This document shows, piece by piece, positions 9,816 to 20,927 of a stretch of 64,000 nt of DNA. Made by a program: the position numbers and the translations under genes. The notes under the pieces were generated by a model. That model ran no database searches and was not told where the DNA came from. It was given only the letters and a program-made list of their open reading frames with translations. The stretch's first letter is position 1; every line of letters starts with the position of its first letter. Source of the DNA: Volvariella volvacea V23 (taxonomy: Eukaryota > Basidiomycota > Agaricomycetes > Agaricales > Pluteaceae). The stretch is taken from assembly GCA_000349905.1 (NCBI GenBank), contig KB722738.1:127790-191789 (forward strand), read 5' to 3'.

Positions 9816-12750
9816 TCAAGATCCATAGCGCTCACGGGCCTGGACGAGGGGAATGCAGTCAATGAAATGAATCCAGATAGGGCTCTTTCCAAGGCACAGA
9901 TTATCCGGATCATCCAACAACTTACCGCTTCTTGCGCCATTTGAACATATCCAGAGTATCCGTCGGTGAGTTTTCCCAGTTCCTTGCCTTTGCTTGCACC
10001 AAGACCAGCACCCTGGGCGTAAATTGCAGTCGGGCTGTGATAGTAGTTAGCCGTTGGTCCACGTACTAGTCTAGCCATGAGACTGGGAAAAGTGGGAAGG
10101 CTTACATAGGATCGATGCGGCCATCACCTTCGGTTCCCAAACCGGTTCCCTCCTTCCAGCCCATGAGTTTTAACAACTTGTTGCCAACGTTATTCTGGTC
10201 CTCGCCCAGATTGAGCGGTGGAGGGGGCGGAGTGGGCGGTTTAGGCGGTCCCTCAGCTCGTCTCGGGTTCTTCGCCCCAGAAGCTTTGCTGGGATCCTTC
10301 TCTGGAACTGGTACATCAGGTTGATTAAACAAAATTCTCCTTTCTGATGCCCGATCGCGATATTTAGGTGCCTCTGTTGCAGAGCCCGCCTTCTTTGCAA
10401 CAGCTTTCTGGCGTGCAATTTCACGGAGGTTTGCGTCCTGGTAGTTCTTCTGTTGAATTCGAAAGGCCAGTCCACATTGCCGAAGAAAGGATACGCCCAG
10501 CGGATCCAGAAAAGAATGAAACAAGAAAGCAGAGAGAAGACGTCAGCCGGTCTAGAAACGGTGTAGATCACAGTATTGAGATATGCGAGCCTTATGGAGA
10601 TCAGAATCCTTGTTATGTCGCTTGAGTTGATCGAGTGACTTGAATTGACGTGCACAAAGTAAACACGTTAACCCCGTCACGTCAGAGAACTCGAACTCGG
10701 TTTCGATGGGTGCTGGTGAAGCAGATTTCGACACAGAGATTGTGCCAGCTGCGCTGGGTGTAGACGTCGCCTGAGGGGCTCCCTGTCATCACAGGTTCAT
10801 CACGTAAGAAAACGATGTTTTGCCAAGTCATGCTGCAATCAGCCAGGAATGGATGGTCACCAGAGGAGAAGCTGCCGGAGCAGCGGACTCTTGCGCTAGT
10901 TCTTCTTGAACTTGTGTCCACTTGGAGATATTGCTTGCAGTCTAACAGAAGTTATGCTAAGCCAATGAAGAAAGAATTGAAAGAAATGTTAATTACCTTC
11001 TTTCCGACGAGGGGAACAACAACCTTGGGTGCTACTGGAGAGCAGATGAGCAATCTTAAACGAACAATCTCAGTAGAGCAAACCTTTTGCTTCGGGCGGC
11101 TGCTCTTCTTCAGTAACTGGGTTGTCATCTAGAGCGAGAGTCACGGTCTTCACAGGACCCGTTGCTATGCAGGATTAGCTGGTGTATCTAATGCATTAAC
11201 TTTGACATTACCTGTAGATGGTTTAACTATAGCCTTATTAAAGCTGAGCGTGACAGGCTTGTCGGATATCGGGAGCTCGGATGGTGCTGCTGGTGCCTGT
11301 CGTTCCAATGCTTCGTGTTCGGCTGTTGGGCAAAGGGTAAGTGGGCAGAAAGAGCGCGTGGATAAGATCCTACTCTTATGTTTCTTCTTCTTCTCTTTCT
11401 CCTTGTGGGTAGAAGTTGCTGATGTAGGCTCATCTACCTTGAATTCCAACACCGCCACCGTCGATGTTTCGTCCCAATAGCGAACCCATGTGTCTTCAAC
11501 GCCACCAAGGCTAAGTGACGATTTGAGACAAGCATCATCCCGGGACAAGAAATCGGAGACAGGTTGGAAAGAATATGGGTGAGCAAACGATGCGGCCACA
11601 GGTTTATCGGAAATACGGAAACCAGAAGGATGGATTTGAGGGGACAATGTAGCACCCAACACCGCAGCAGCACACTGAAGGAGAGGGGACTGAATAAATC
11701 GCGTTGATTTGAGTCCAAGCTACAACTTACTTGTGAATCAACGAACTCGACGAAGGCAAATCCAAAGCTGGCCATAGTGACTTTGTCTTTGATGAGAATT
11801 ATTCGCCGCATGCCCTTGGGTGACTCTTTGTTTGGGCCCTTCGAGTATAGCATGGCCTGATATATGGCCTGAGGACCAGACAAAGGATCCAACCCTCTGA
11901 AGAGGAGTACAGGTCCCTGTTGACTCCCAATATCCCTAGTGCCGTCGTTGGCATTTGCGCGCGCACGTCCCTTGTCATGAGGAGAGGCACTTTGCGAGTA
12001 ATCAATCTTGACTCGTCTGCCGTTATGCGGAAGATTTGTTTCAAGAGCTTTGTAAAATGTTGCGGTGGCGGATGCACCATGGGATGCGGGCGGAGGTACT
12101 TGTATAAACGGAAACAGAGGGTCGACGAAGGCGCGAGCGTGTTCGGTACTCGTGAATTGGGCAAATCCAAAGCCCTTGGAAGAACCTTGTAAATCGAACG
12201 GCGAAATATGTTAATGCATGCGCGACTCGGTCAATGTAAATGTGCAAGTGCCTGATGATCTCTCTCTTATTATCGTCACTGTCTCAATACTGCATCCATT
12301 CGACGTCAAGTAGGCTTGAAGCTGTATGGAGGTACGCATGAGCACTCGCGCGCATAAGTCTGCAGGGGACATACATCGGCTTCTGTGAAGTCAGGATCTA
12401 GTCCCAGGAAAATGACATGGGGGCTGGGCTCAGATGGGGTAAGCCTCTTCTTGAAACCTCCACCCCTTTGCGCACGATCGTCACCGAAATCCTGGTTGCT
12501 GTAGTTTCCTTTCCCGTGGGAGTAGTCCTCGTAAGAGTTGTTTTTGTCATATCCCTGACAGACAGTATAAGGACGAGAGGAGAGGATTAATGCACAGTGC
12601 ACGTACGCCGTTATTATGCTTTCTGCGCTTGCCATCGTTGTAGTATTCTTCCTCTCTTCCACGAATTGTACCCCTATCCATGCCACCGCCCCAGGACGAA
12701 GACTCGGCCCAAGCTTCCTTGCCTTGGTCCCACTCGCGATTGTATGCCAT
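9816..12750 (-). CDS. RBM5/RBM10-like RNA-binding protein (RRM-RRM-C2H2-G-patch)
   Basis: Multi-exon gene starting at 12750 (MAYNREWDQGKEAW) and ending ...RERYGS at 9816. Order of parts: an Arg/Gly/Tyr-rich N-terminus; RRM1 (about 12440-12000) with HVIFLGLDPDFTEADLQ and SSKGFGFAQF as RNP2/RNP1; RRM2 (about 11910-11560) with VLLFRGLDPLSG and MASFGFAFVEF; a Lys-rich linker; a C2H2 finger (10680-10570) reading LTCLLCARQFKSLDQLKRH-NKDSDLHK; and a G-patch (10190-9950) with KLLKLMGWKEGTGLG and IYAQGAGLGASKG. This is the architecture of RBM5/6/10 splicing regulators, which act in early spliceosomes. I see no aromatic OCRE repeats, so it is a shorter version. It lies head-to-head with a respiratory gene. 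Confidence 0.88.
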
Positions 12751-12879
12751 GTAACCGTGGGGTAATTGGGAGGAGATGGTGGTGGTGGAAACAAGTCAAG
12801 CTAGGATGATACCAAAACAAAGCCAAATAATCTCTCTTTACTCTCCACTCCGAGTTTGCTCGTCCAAGAATTCACAATC
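12751..12879. promoter_or_regulatory. Divergent promoter, RBM5-like / NDUFB4-like
   Basis: Only 129 bp separate the two outward-facing start codons, so both 5' untranslated leaders and core promoters must share it. It contains a GGT-rich stretch near 12775-12790 and a pyrimidine-rich CTCTCTTTACTCTCC stretch near 12832-12846. No clear TATA box. Confidence 0.6.
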
Positions 12880-13329
12880 ATGGGTCACGGTAAGTATTAC
12901 AGAGCTCAACCTGAAATGAACGCTAATGTGGTCTGCGCACAGGTCCAGTCAAGGTAATGGAAACTCAATCCCGTAATTGTGTGCTTGAAATTCATAACTC
13001 CCATAGGAAGATCCCGCAATTGAGAGCTTCAACCGCATGGTTCGTCATGAGCACGACCAACAAACATTCGTATTTTAATAACTTCGATAGCGCGAGGAAG
13101 CCTACAAGAACTTTCGTTGGACATCAAGGACAGCGAGGACCTCATTACTGGGCTTTGTTATTGTACCGGGAACTATCTATTACCTCGCCAGCAAATACCA
13201 GGTGAGTGGACATTTTTTCAGCTTCGAAGAGCAAATCCTAACCATATACAATAGATGAAGTGGGATTGGATTGCAACAAGAAAGGATCAACCGTTGACAG
13301 TCACCGCACGAACAGCCGAGTCGGATTAG
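12880..13329 (+). CDS. Complex I subunit NDUFB4/B15-like, 79 residues
   Basis: Five exons: 12880-12889, 12943-12953, 13007-13039, 13091-13201 and 13255-13329, total 240 bases. The first two exons are only 10 and 11 bases and encode MGHGPVK. The protein continues EDPAIESFNRMREEAYKNFR, then one transmembrane segment (SLLGFVIVPGTIYYLAS) and a short charged tail ending TARTAESD. Size, single membrane span and N-terminal charged helix fit the NDUFB4 (B15) accessory subunit of mitochondrial NADH:ubiquinone oxidoreductase in its small fungal form. Every junction is GT-AG and keeps frame. Because of the micro-exons it is easily missed by gene finders. Family assignment is from overall pattern, so other small inner-membrane subunits are possible. 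Confidence 0.78.
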
Positions 13330-13363
13330 AAGGTCGTATTCTATCGTAGCATCCCGGAAGCCT

Positions 13364-14155
13364 CTATATTCTTTTGCACAACTCAATAGCAACCTTGCAT
13401 CCTGCACCCACCACACTACTTAGAAGAGCATGCGCAGGAGCGCGCTGGGAATAGTTCTCTACCGCGATGTCTAGGTGTTCAAGCTCATCGTCTCTAAATT
13501 CTCGTACAACCCCCCTCAGTAGTGGAACGCTTGGGTGGTCTGACGGTAATGATTCCATTTCCTTCAACTGGCTGGTCGGGACGTCAGAATCAAGTCTGTT
13601 TAGAAAGTCAGAGTGAGCTCACTCATCATAGTGTTCTCCTATCACTGTCTCTACTGCCTCTGTACATGCCATGGCTGCCTCTTTTCCCATAAGCGCAGTG
13701 ACCGCACCGAGACCGAATCCCGCAACCTTAGCCACCTCTGTCAACAGTGTTGGACGCACCCTATGTTGAACTTGCAACTTGTTCATGACATCCAGGTGCT
13801 TTTTCTCTTGTTCCCACATTTCCTACGAGCGCCTGTGAGTGTGGTACATGATGACATCCAAATGAGATACCTGGATTAGCGGGCCTGTCTTTGGATCCCG
13901 ACCCAGAATGAAGGCTTGACCTTGGTATATATAATTTGCAGCAATTTCCCCTGCTTGATCAACTCGAAGAGCGCTATCCAAAGCGCTTCTTTGTTGCTCT
14001 GTTATTTCCAGAGGTGTGGTAGACACTGCGGGGTCATTCGGGTTGTATTGCTGTCCAACATAACGAGCAGAGGGAAGTGGTGCGCTTGAATACAAACGAA
14101 ACGACTGAGTAAATTTCGGTTTCAAACACCTGGTTAATGCTCTGGAGGACAGCAT
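13364..14155 (-). CDS. COQ7: COQ7, demethoxyubiquinone hydroxylase
   Basis: Mitochondrial di-iron hydroxylase that converts demethoxyubiquinol to demethylubiquinol in coenzyme Q synthesis. The first ATG is at 14155; the Arg/Ser-rich leader (MLSSRALTRCLKPKFTQSF) is a typical mitochondrial targeting peptide. Three exons are joined across introns near 13820-13871 and 13595-13620. Iron ligands are all present: RVDQAGEIAANYIYQGQ (Glu), EMWEQEKKHLD (ExxH), GEHYDE (Glu), and FRDDELEHLD (ExxH). The C-terminus ALLSSVVGAGCKVAIELCKRI is the conserved amphipathic end. It converges closely with the NDUFB4-like gene (34 bp between stop codons), so two respiratory-chain genes have overlapping 3' regions. 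Confidence 0.95.
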
Positions 14156-14352
14156 TCCGAGTTGCGCCAAGAACGGGAATCAAGTGTGCTGGAAATATTG
14201 AGTCCGGGTTTTAAGACCTGCTCTGATCCCCGTCACGCAGGGGTATCTAGTCACACTGCGTGATCATATTCATCTGCCCCTTTATACCCAGCCACCTTAA
14301 CAACCCCGATATCCAGCTCTTACCCTCCACTTAGACTACGAAATCTGTCATC
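14156..14352. promoter_or_regulatory. Divergent promoter, COQ7 / RRVR-PGG repeat protein
   Basis: 197 bp between opposed start codons. Contains TTATACCCAGCC near 14282 on the + side, a possible TATA-like element about 70 bp before the right-hand start. Confidence 0.5.
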
Positions 14353-15452
14353 ATGAGCGCTACGTAAGACTAGAGACCCCTACAGAGTGATCGTTAACCC
14401 ACATACAACCCAGATGGACCCCTACCGAGGTGGTTGATATGTCCAAGGAAAAGGAATGGCCATCAAAGCTTGGTTCGTTCATGCTCTAGTCCACCTGAAA
14501 TAAATTGAGCCAATCGTCGCGGCCGATATCAGGATTACTTGATTGGGACAACACCAAAATTGTCTTCACAAAGAGAACTTTGATTGAATTCCTCAAGTAT
14601 GTGCGCCGCGGTCGTGTTCCTGACTGGAGGTAGTGACTTCAATTTCATCCTAGATATGCCGGCACGACTGTCGATCCGAATTTCACTAACATCGCAAAAC
14701 TACCTCGTATGTCACAAAGCTCTGGAACTTCCATATATACCCTGATTCTAGTATTCAGGGTATGCTGTCTTCGGTAAGATGGAGGATGGCAGCACGTCTG
14801 CTAAGGGCCAGGAAGAGAATGCAGAGTCCATCTCAGGTAAGAAGGCTCCCTTTCTGATGTGCTGCCTTTAATCCAGCTCTTTAATAGAGTCTACCTCAGG
14901 ATCTGTACCCGGATTCAAGCCATCTCGACGCGTCCGAACTGCACCAGGTGGTGTTCATACCGACATCTTTGCTAATGATGACGATGATGATGCACTATCA
15001 CACGCTCCTCCAGCACCAGAAAAGCCACACGTCTGTCCTACATCACCCCGCTATAAATCACAACTCACTTCTGTCTAGGTGCAACTCCCGCCCCCACCTC
15101 CACCCCCGGAGGAAACACCAGAAGAAGAATCCGGAATCGACTTCAATAGATCTTCCTTCAAGCCTACCAGGCAAGTGCCCCTCCGTTATCTCCGTTTGTG
15201 TCGAGGCTTCCTAATTGAGTTCTCGGTTCTATAGACGCGTAAGGACAGCGCCTGGGGGCGAAAGTAGCCTTTCAAATTTCTGGGATGCACCCGCAGAAGA
15301 ATTCAAGCCCACTCGGCGGTACGGTTGCTGCTTGACCTATGAGGATCGTTGATTAACCCATTGGATTTCTTCTTAGTGTGAGGCAAGGTCCTGGAGGCGA
15401 TGACCACATCAACAGTGTAAGCAGCCCAGAGTACTCCTATTCCGAGAGATGA
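14353..15452 (+). CDS. Uncharacterised protein with three FKP-S/T-RRVR-x-x-PGG repeats
   Basis: Many short exons beginning ATGAGCGCTAC at 14353. N-terminal globular part: TWTPTEVVDMSKEKEWPSKL, then LLDWDNTKIVFTKRTLIEFL and NFTNIAKLPRYAVFGKMEDG. The second half is disordered and carries FKPSRRVRTAPGG (about 14915-14955), FKPTRRVRTAPGG and FKPTRRVRQGPGG, separated by Asp- and Pro-rich linkers. The second and third copies are each split by a phase-2 intron inside the Arg pair; the one in copy two uses a GC-AG donor (AG|GCAAGT). The motif resembles the (S)RVLRPPGG repeats of the Jupiter/HN1 and SPIRAL1 microtubule-associated proteins, but the N-terminus does not, and I do not recognise the family. 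The stop may be at 15452 or slightly later if a last intron is used. Confidence 0.68.
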
Positions 15453-15753
15453 GACTGAGACTATGCCGATCACCAGATTCTATAAACGGTTCTCGATGAT
15501 AGGTCGCTAAGCAGAACGAAATGTAGCCTTATTAACTCGACATTGCTCGATTGCCGCTTGAATGGTTATGTAGTCTTGCAAATATTGGTGTATGATTTTT
15601 TGAATGTCTCGAAGGGTTACATCCTCTGGCACGTTGTTGTTTTCTTAGCATTTTATGGAGGTGAAATTTGAATGATTTTTCGCAATGATCAAGAAAATAC
15701 AGGCGCATATAACAGAATAAGACAAAACGATATCCGAATTCCTTGACGATGGC
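15453..15753. other. Intergenic, convergent 3' regions
   Basis: Holds the 3' regions of the repeat protein and of xylanase A. AT-rich with no gene seen. Confidence 0.5.
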
Positions 15754-17732
15754 TTAGAGAGCATTGAGGATGGCGTTGTAAGCTGGCTTGGGTTGATAGT
15801 TGCCGTCGAACAAGAGTGGCCTGTCACCCGAGCGCCATGAGTTCTGCAATTGCATCGCATCGTTAGCGTCTTTGTAAACCCAGCCAAAATTGAGAGTGGA
15901 CTTACGGTATCACTGACACCCCAGCTGGTGATGGAAACGCATTTGGGTGTGTTAAGGCAGGCGTTGGTAACGGCCAAGTAATCGTTCGTGCCAGCTCCTA
16001 CAATATCCAACTCGGTGATAGCAACCTCGCTGACGGAAGCAGCAGCAAGGGCAGTCAAAGCAGCTTGGACACCGCTGCCTCCACCAGATCCAAGGTGGGC
16101 CTGGGTGCCGATACCGTCGATGAGGGTTCCACCAGAGTTGACTCTGTTGACGAGTGCAACGAGACCCCTGACTTTGGCGTTGTTGGAGTCGAGGTTGTAG
16201 TCGTTGATGTACAACCTATAGGAATGTGATGAGGGTACAATGTGACCCCAAGAATTTGGTACGTACTTGGCGGTGCCATCTGCCGAACGGGCAGCTCTGA
16301 ACGCGATGGAGACGAAGTTCTAGATTATGAAATCCCGTTAATCTCCGTTTATACGGTGATGCATAAGAGCTTACCTCGCCCAGAACACGAGAGAACACGC
16401 TGGAGCGGAGGGAACCGTCCTCGTTGAAGATTTCACTGTAGAAGAGGTGAATGGCCCAATCAATGGACTGTAGTAGATGGAGCGTACTTGACGACATCCC
16501 ACTGGATCATGAAGCCAGATTATTATTTATCTCCTATTTGAAGATGTAAGTGATACTCACAGCATAAAGCTTGCCTCTGTATCGTCCTGCAACATTGGAG
16601 ATATGGTTCTGAATTACTGATGTCTTTTGAGCAAGATAAGGGTCAGTATGCCGAGCAAGCTACAGATAGCGGAAGTCCTCACCAATGTAGCGCTGTCGCC
16701 AATGTTTGACACCCAGCTGGGGAGTTGTGAGTGCCAGACTGTGAAAACAAGGTCAACGGGACAAGCCGAGTAGGAGGAGGTTTTAACATACCAAGAGTGT
16801 GGCCACGAATCAACTTGCCGTTGCTGGTGGCCCAGTTGACAAGCGTATCGGCGTTACCATAGTTGAATTGTCCTCTATTGGCTGTGGTGGTGGGACGTCA
16901 CATCAGGTCATGCCTTGTTACCCGATACGTAGAGCCGCTTACGTTCAGTAGCATCCCACTAGTGAAATGCCTTGTCAGCCGGGAGAGTGAGTATGGTTCG
17001 ATTTGACTGGACGAACCTTCATAGAGTTTTCCTGTGGGCCGTGATAAGTAAGTGGTCAGAGTATTGTGTTAAAGACGGTACTTACAGGAGTGACACCACC
17101 AAAAGTGGATCTCAAAATCGCGACGTTGGCTTATAAGTTTGTGCGTTAGACTTTCACAAATCAGAGATGGGTGATTCGACTCACCCGAAATGTTGAGGGT
17201 ATTAGGATCGGCAGCGGCAGCCCAGAATTTCTTGCCATGCGCCTTGAATTTAGCATCCAAACTACCCGAAGGTGAAGGGTTACCAGGGTTGGTCGTGGTT
17301 GTTGGTAGGGTAGTGGTTCCGCTGCCCTTCTGGCATCTGTTGCATTGTTGGTCGTTAGCGTGGACATCCTGCATACGTATCAACCCGACGCGCTACTCAC
17401 TGGTAGTAGTAGTCGTTGATATGCACGCAAGTCAATCCAGAGTCGCCTGTGTTTCAATGCAGAATTAATTACTGCCGTCAGCGTCCCATGAAAGCAAGAC
17501 GAACAGTTAGTCTAAGGCAAAGAGGCAGGTCAGTCAGAGACAGCTGTGCCCAACGACGAGATTGGCTTACAGGTCCACTGTAGCCGATACCACCACCTGT
17601 GCAGACACGACGTTAGAGGCATTTCTGGCACAACGATGCGACGGAGAGGGACGTACATTGACCCCATTCTGCGACAGCAGCGACGAGGGGTGCAACCAAT
17701 GCAAGAGAAACCAAAGCTGAGAGCTTGAACAT
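15754..17732 (-). CDS. Secreted endo-1,4-beta-xylanase, CBM1-GH10 (copy A)
   Basis: Extracellular xylanase that cuts internal beta-1,4 bonds of plant xylan with retention of configuration. Start at 17732, stop at 15754, about ten short introns. Signal peptide [19 protein letters not shown], then an N-terminal CBM1 cellulose-binding module beginning [13 protein letters not shown] and ending NDYYYQCQKG with its Cys and aromatic residues. A Thr/Pro/Ser linker ([11 protein letters not shown]) leads to a complete GH10 domain: [20 protein letters not shown], the substrate-cleft block GVTPENSMKWDA, the acid/base Glu in WDVVNEIFNEDG (rebuilt across an intron at about 16437-16493), [14 protein letters not shown], and the nucleophile Glu in VAITELDI. 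Length and order match the Agaricomycete CBM1-GH10 type. Copy B lies 1.2 kb upstream in the same orientation. Confidence 0.94.
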
Positions 17733-18290
17733 CGTGCTTGAACAAAGGACAAGGTCAACGAGAGTTGTTGGATTGACCTTTTACTGCGCAAAACCCTGGC
17801 CTTTTAAACCTTTCAGACTGCAGCCGTTCCGTTTATCCCGTCGCATTCTTCCACATCGCTGGAGTACCTTCATTGTAAACTTTTCTGACAGAATGACCCG
17901 TCCATCTTTCCGAGAAAAAATCCATAAATCACGAAGGAGAATGCCGTATCGTGACTATGACACCATCCTACGGGCGGGAGCCGCCTGGAAGCGTATGGTC
18001 AACAGACGGTTCAACCTCGCGTTTTTGGTCGTCTATTTCGCTGGTATTTGCGTAGTATTGCGGCGCAATGGCGTAGTCCTTCCACGCCCCACGGCATAAA
18101 CGTCCCGAGCTATCCACGAACATTGCAGTATACAATACGGGACCCTCAGATATGTCTTGCACCACCGAGGAAGTCCTATACGTTCTAATAGTAAAGTAGA
18201 CTTGAGGATTTTGGCGTATTTCGACGTCGGTGAATAAAGAAGTACAGAACACACACCCCGCAGACCCCACGCGTTTCGCCAATATTTCCG
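17733..18290 (-). promoter_or_regulatory. Xylanase A promoter, shared with copy B
   Basis: The minus strand holds TATA-like GGTTTAAAAGG around 17799-17812, about 70 bp before the start codon, inside a longer stretch also present before copy B. On the + strand CTTTCCGAGAAAAA at 17906-17919 and CCCCGCAGACCCCA at 18256-18269 also recur before copy B. These mark the duplicated promoter. Confidence 0.7.
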
Positions 18291-18952
18291 ATGTAATCAC
18301 GAAAGCAGCATCACCGACAGCCCACACGGATTGCCATTGAAATCTAAAAATAGAACAGAAGTAGTCGTGAACCCACTGCGAATCCTTATATCACTTGACA
18401 TTCCGTCGCGAGCACCACGTCAAAAAGTTTGATAGTGAGCAGGTGAGCGCTCTTCTAATTCCACCCGAAGGCGAGGCTTATGCGGTTCATGGACCGGCAA
18501 CCGTGGCGGCCTGGGATGAAAGCTTCTATAGTTGGCTGACCATCGCCACAGCAGCCAGAAGTCATGCGTCTTTCGACAAAGTTTTTACCGCCTGATCAGC
18601 AGGGCCGGCCATTCCCGTACATGGTGTGCCAGCACCGGCAAGTCCCATAGGCTGTCACTCTGTAGGAGATATACGTGGACCTTGACACCAGATTACAGTG
18701 CATAGATGACTCGTAGTGGTTCTCTGCTGCCACCTCAATACCGGTAAAATGCCGCTTCGATTTGTGTCAAGTCTTAAATACTTAAAGGAACGGATCCAAC
18801 TCTTCGCTTTTTACCCCGCTCAAGTTGGGAACTCGCGCGAATTTCAACTGGAGTTCGATTTAGAAAGTAAGATTTCATCTCCTTGTGGCCAGGCCAGTAC
18901 AAGTGTAGAAAAAGACAGGACAGGATAGACTCCGAAAACCTCGGTAACCGAC
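18291..18952. other. Intergenic between the xylanase copies
   Basis: Distal promoter of copy A and 3' region of copy B. An open frame at 18395-18595 has no recognisable features. No mobile element seen at the junction. Confidence 0.5.
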
Positions 18953-20927
18953 TTAGAGAGCAGCAATAAGAGCGTTATAAGCTGCCTTTGGTCTATAGTT
19001 GCTATCCCACAAGAGCGGGTTAGCACCAGTGCGCCATGAGTTCTGCGTTGCAAATGCAATTGTCAGCACTTGCATATAGTTGAACCCAAGTCGCAATATA
19101 CTTACAGCATCGCTGACACCCCAGGTGGTAATAGATACACATTTTGGTGTGTTAAGGCATGCTCTCATCACTGTGAGGTAATCGTTCGAGGCAGCTCCTT
19201 GGATATCCAATTCAGTAATGGCAACTTCGCTGACCGAAGCAGCAGCGAGAGCGGTCAGAGCCGCTTGTGCACCACCAGCACCACCGGCTCCAAGGTGCAT
19301 CTGTGTACCAATGCCATCGATGAGGGTTCCACCAGAGTTGACTCTGTTAACGAGTGCAACGAGACCCCTGACTTTGGCGTTGTTGGAGTCGAGGTTGTAG
19401 TCATTTATGTACATCCTATAGGAATAAGTTCAGATTACGGCGCGGTGCTTAGACAGGATACACACTTGGCCGTAGTATCTGCTGCCTGAGCAGCTCTGAA
19501 GGCAATCGAGACGAAGTTCTGGTTCACGAAGGCCCGTTAGTTTACTTATACAGCATAAGAATATAGTAGATCACCTCGCCCAAAACACGGGAGAAGACGC
19601 TGGAGCGGAGGGTGCCATCTTCGTTGAAGATTTCGCTGTAATATATGTTAGAACAGCCCAAAAAATAGGGTGATAGCAGATGATGCGTACTTGCAAACGT
19701 CCCACTAGAAACAGCAGAAAATCTGTTATCTTTCATATGTTCGTTTGGGTAAAAGCTGTACCTACAGCGTAAAGCTTGCCTCTGTAACGTCCTGCAACGT
19801 TGGAGATATGATTCTGAATAACCGAGGTCTACAGAAAGAGGATTGGCATGCAGAGAGGAGTCCCAATAGCGTTGGTCCTTACCAACGTGGCACTGTCGTT
19901 AATACTTGACACCCAGCTGGGAAGTTGTGCGTGCCAGACTGTGAAAACAAGGTCAATGGGACGACCCAAGTAGGAGAAGCTTTAACATACGAAGAGTGTG
20001 GCCACGAATCAATTTGCCGTTGCTCGTAGCCCAGTTGACGAGTGTGTCAGCATTGCCGTAGGTGAATTGTCCCCTGCTAGCTGTGGTAGACGACGCGTTA
20101 GATTACATTTATAATCCAGTACATCACACCACTTACGTTCAGTAGCATCCCACTGAATGTCGCACGTCAGTTGGTATTGTGGTTTCGCTAAATTCGATCC
20201 AACGAACCTTCATCGAGTTTTCCTATAGATTGTATATTAGCAGGCATTCGAGTATCCCTAAAACATAGCACTTACAGGTGTGACACCACCATGGTCGGAC
20301 CTCAAGATTGCGACGTTGGCTTTAGGGCATGTATTGAACCCAGCAATTTACCAAGATGCACAGAGCAGCTTACCGGCGATATTAAGGGTACCTGGGTCAG
20401 CACAAGATGCCCAGAATTTCTTGCCATGAGCCTTGAATTTGGCGTCTAGGCCACTACCGGTACCGCCAGTAGGTTGGGGAGTGCTTGTGGTGGTGGTGGT
20501 CGTCGTCGTCGTCGTAGTCGTGGCGCTTCCCTTCAAGCATCTATTTCGTGTTGTGTAAATTCCAACGGCACTAACGTCCCGTAGATTGACGCGCTGCTTA
20601 CTGATAATAGTAGTCATTTTGCTTCACGCAAATTAATCCGGCATCGCCTGACGTGAGTGGTTAGCCCCCATTTCTGCGGTCGATGAGATGAACACGCACA
20701 TTGAGTCTAAAGTAGGAATGTGGGTTAGTGCAGTTTGTATCGTGAATGTAGGGCAAACTTACGGAACCAGTCCAGCCAATACCACCGCCTGTAGCACGAA
20801 GTCCTGGTTAGAGGCAGTCCAGACCAGACAACACGTTGATGAGAAACATACATTGGCCCCATTCTGGGACGGCAGCGACAAGAGGTGCAATTAGAGCAAG
20901 AGACACCAAAGCAGAGAGCTTGAACAT
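18953..20927 (-). CDS. Secreted endo-1,4-beta-xylanase, CBM1-GH10 (copy B)
   Basis: Same architecture as copy A: signal peptide starting [13 protein letters not shown]-terminal CBM1, linker, GH10 domain. Catalytic residues are intact: acid/base Glu in [14 protein letters not shown] (again rebuilt across an intron, near 19637-19691) and nucleophile Glu in [11 protein letters not shown]. The [14 protein letters not shown] block is identical to copy A. The linker differs most: about 12 consecutive Thr codons then [12 protein letters not shown], against a shorter mixed linker in A. The poly-Thr is coded by an ACC/ACG/ACT tract (minus strand of about 20487-20522) that looks like a trinucleotide expansion. 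The two products probably share substrate, but the longer stiff linker could change how the catalytic domain is spaced from bound cellulose (inference). Confidence 0.94.

Larger units (their letters stand above)
15754..18290 (-). repeat. Tandem duplication unit A (xylanase gene plus promoter)
   Basis: Gene body plus about 0.55 kb of upstream sequence resembles 18953-21400. Coding exons, intron positions and promoter boxes correspond, while introns have diverged. The outer limit is estimated from the last shared box. Confidence 0.8.
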
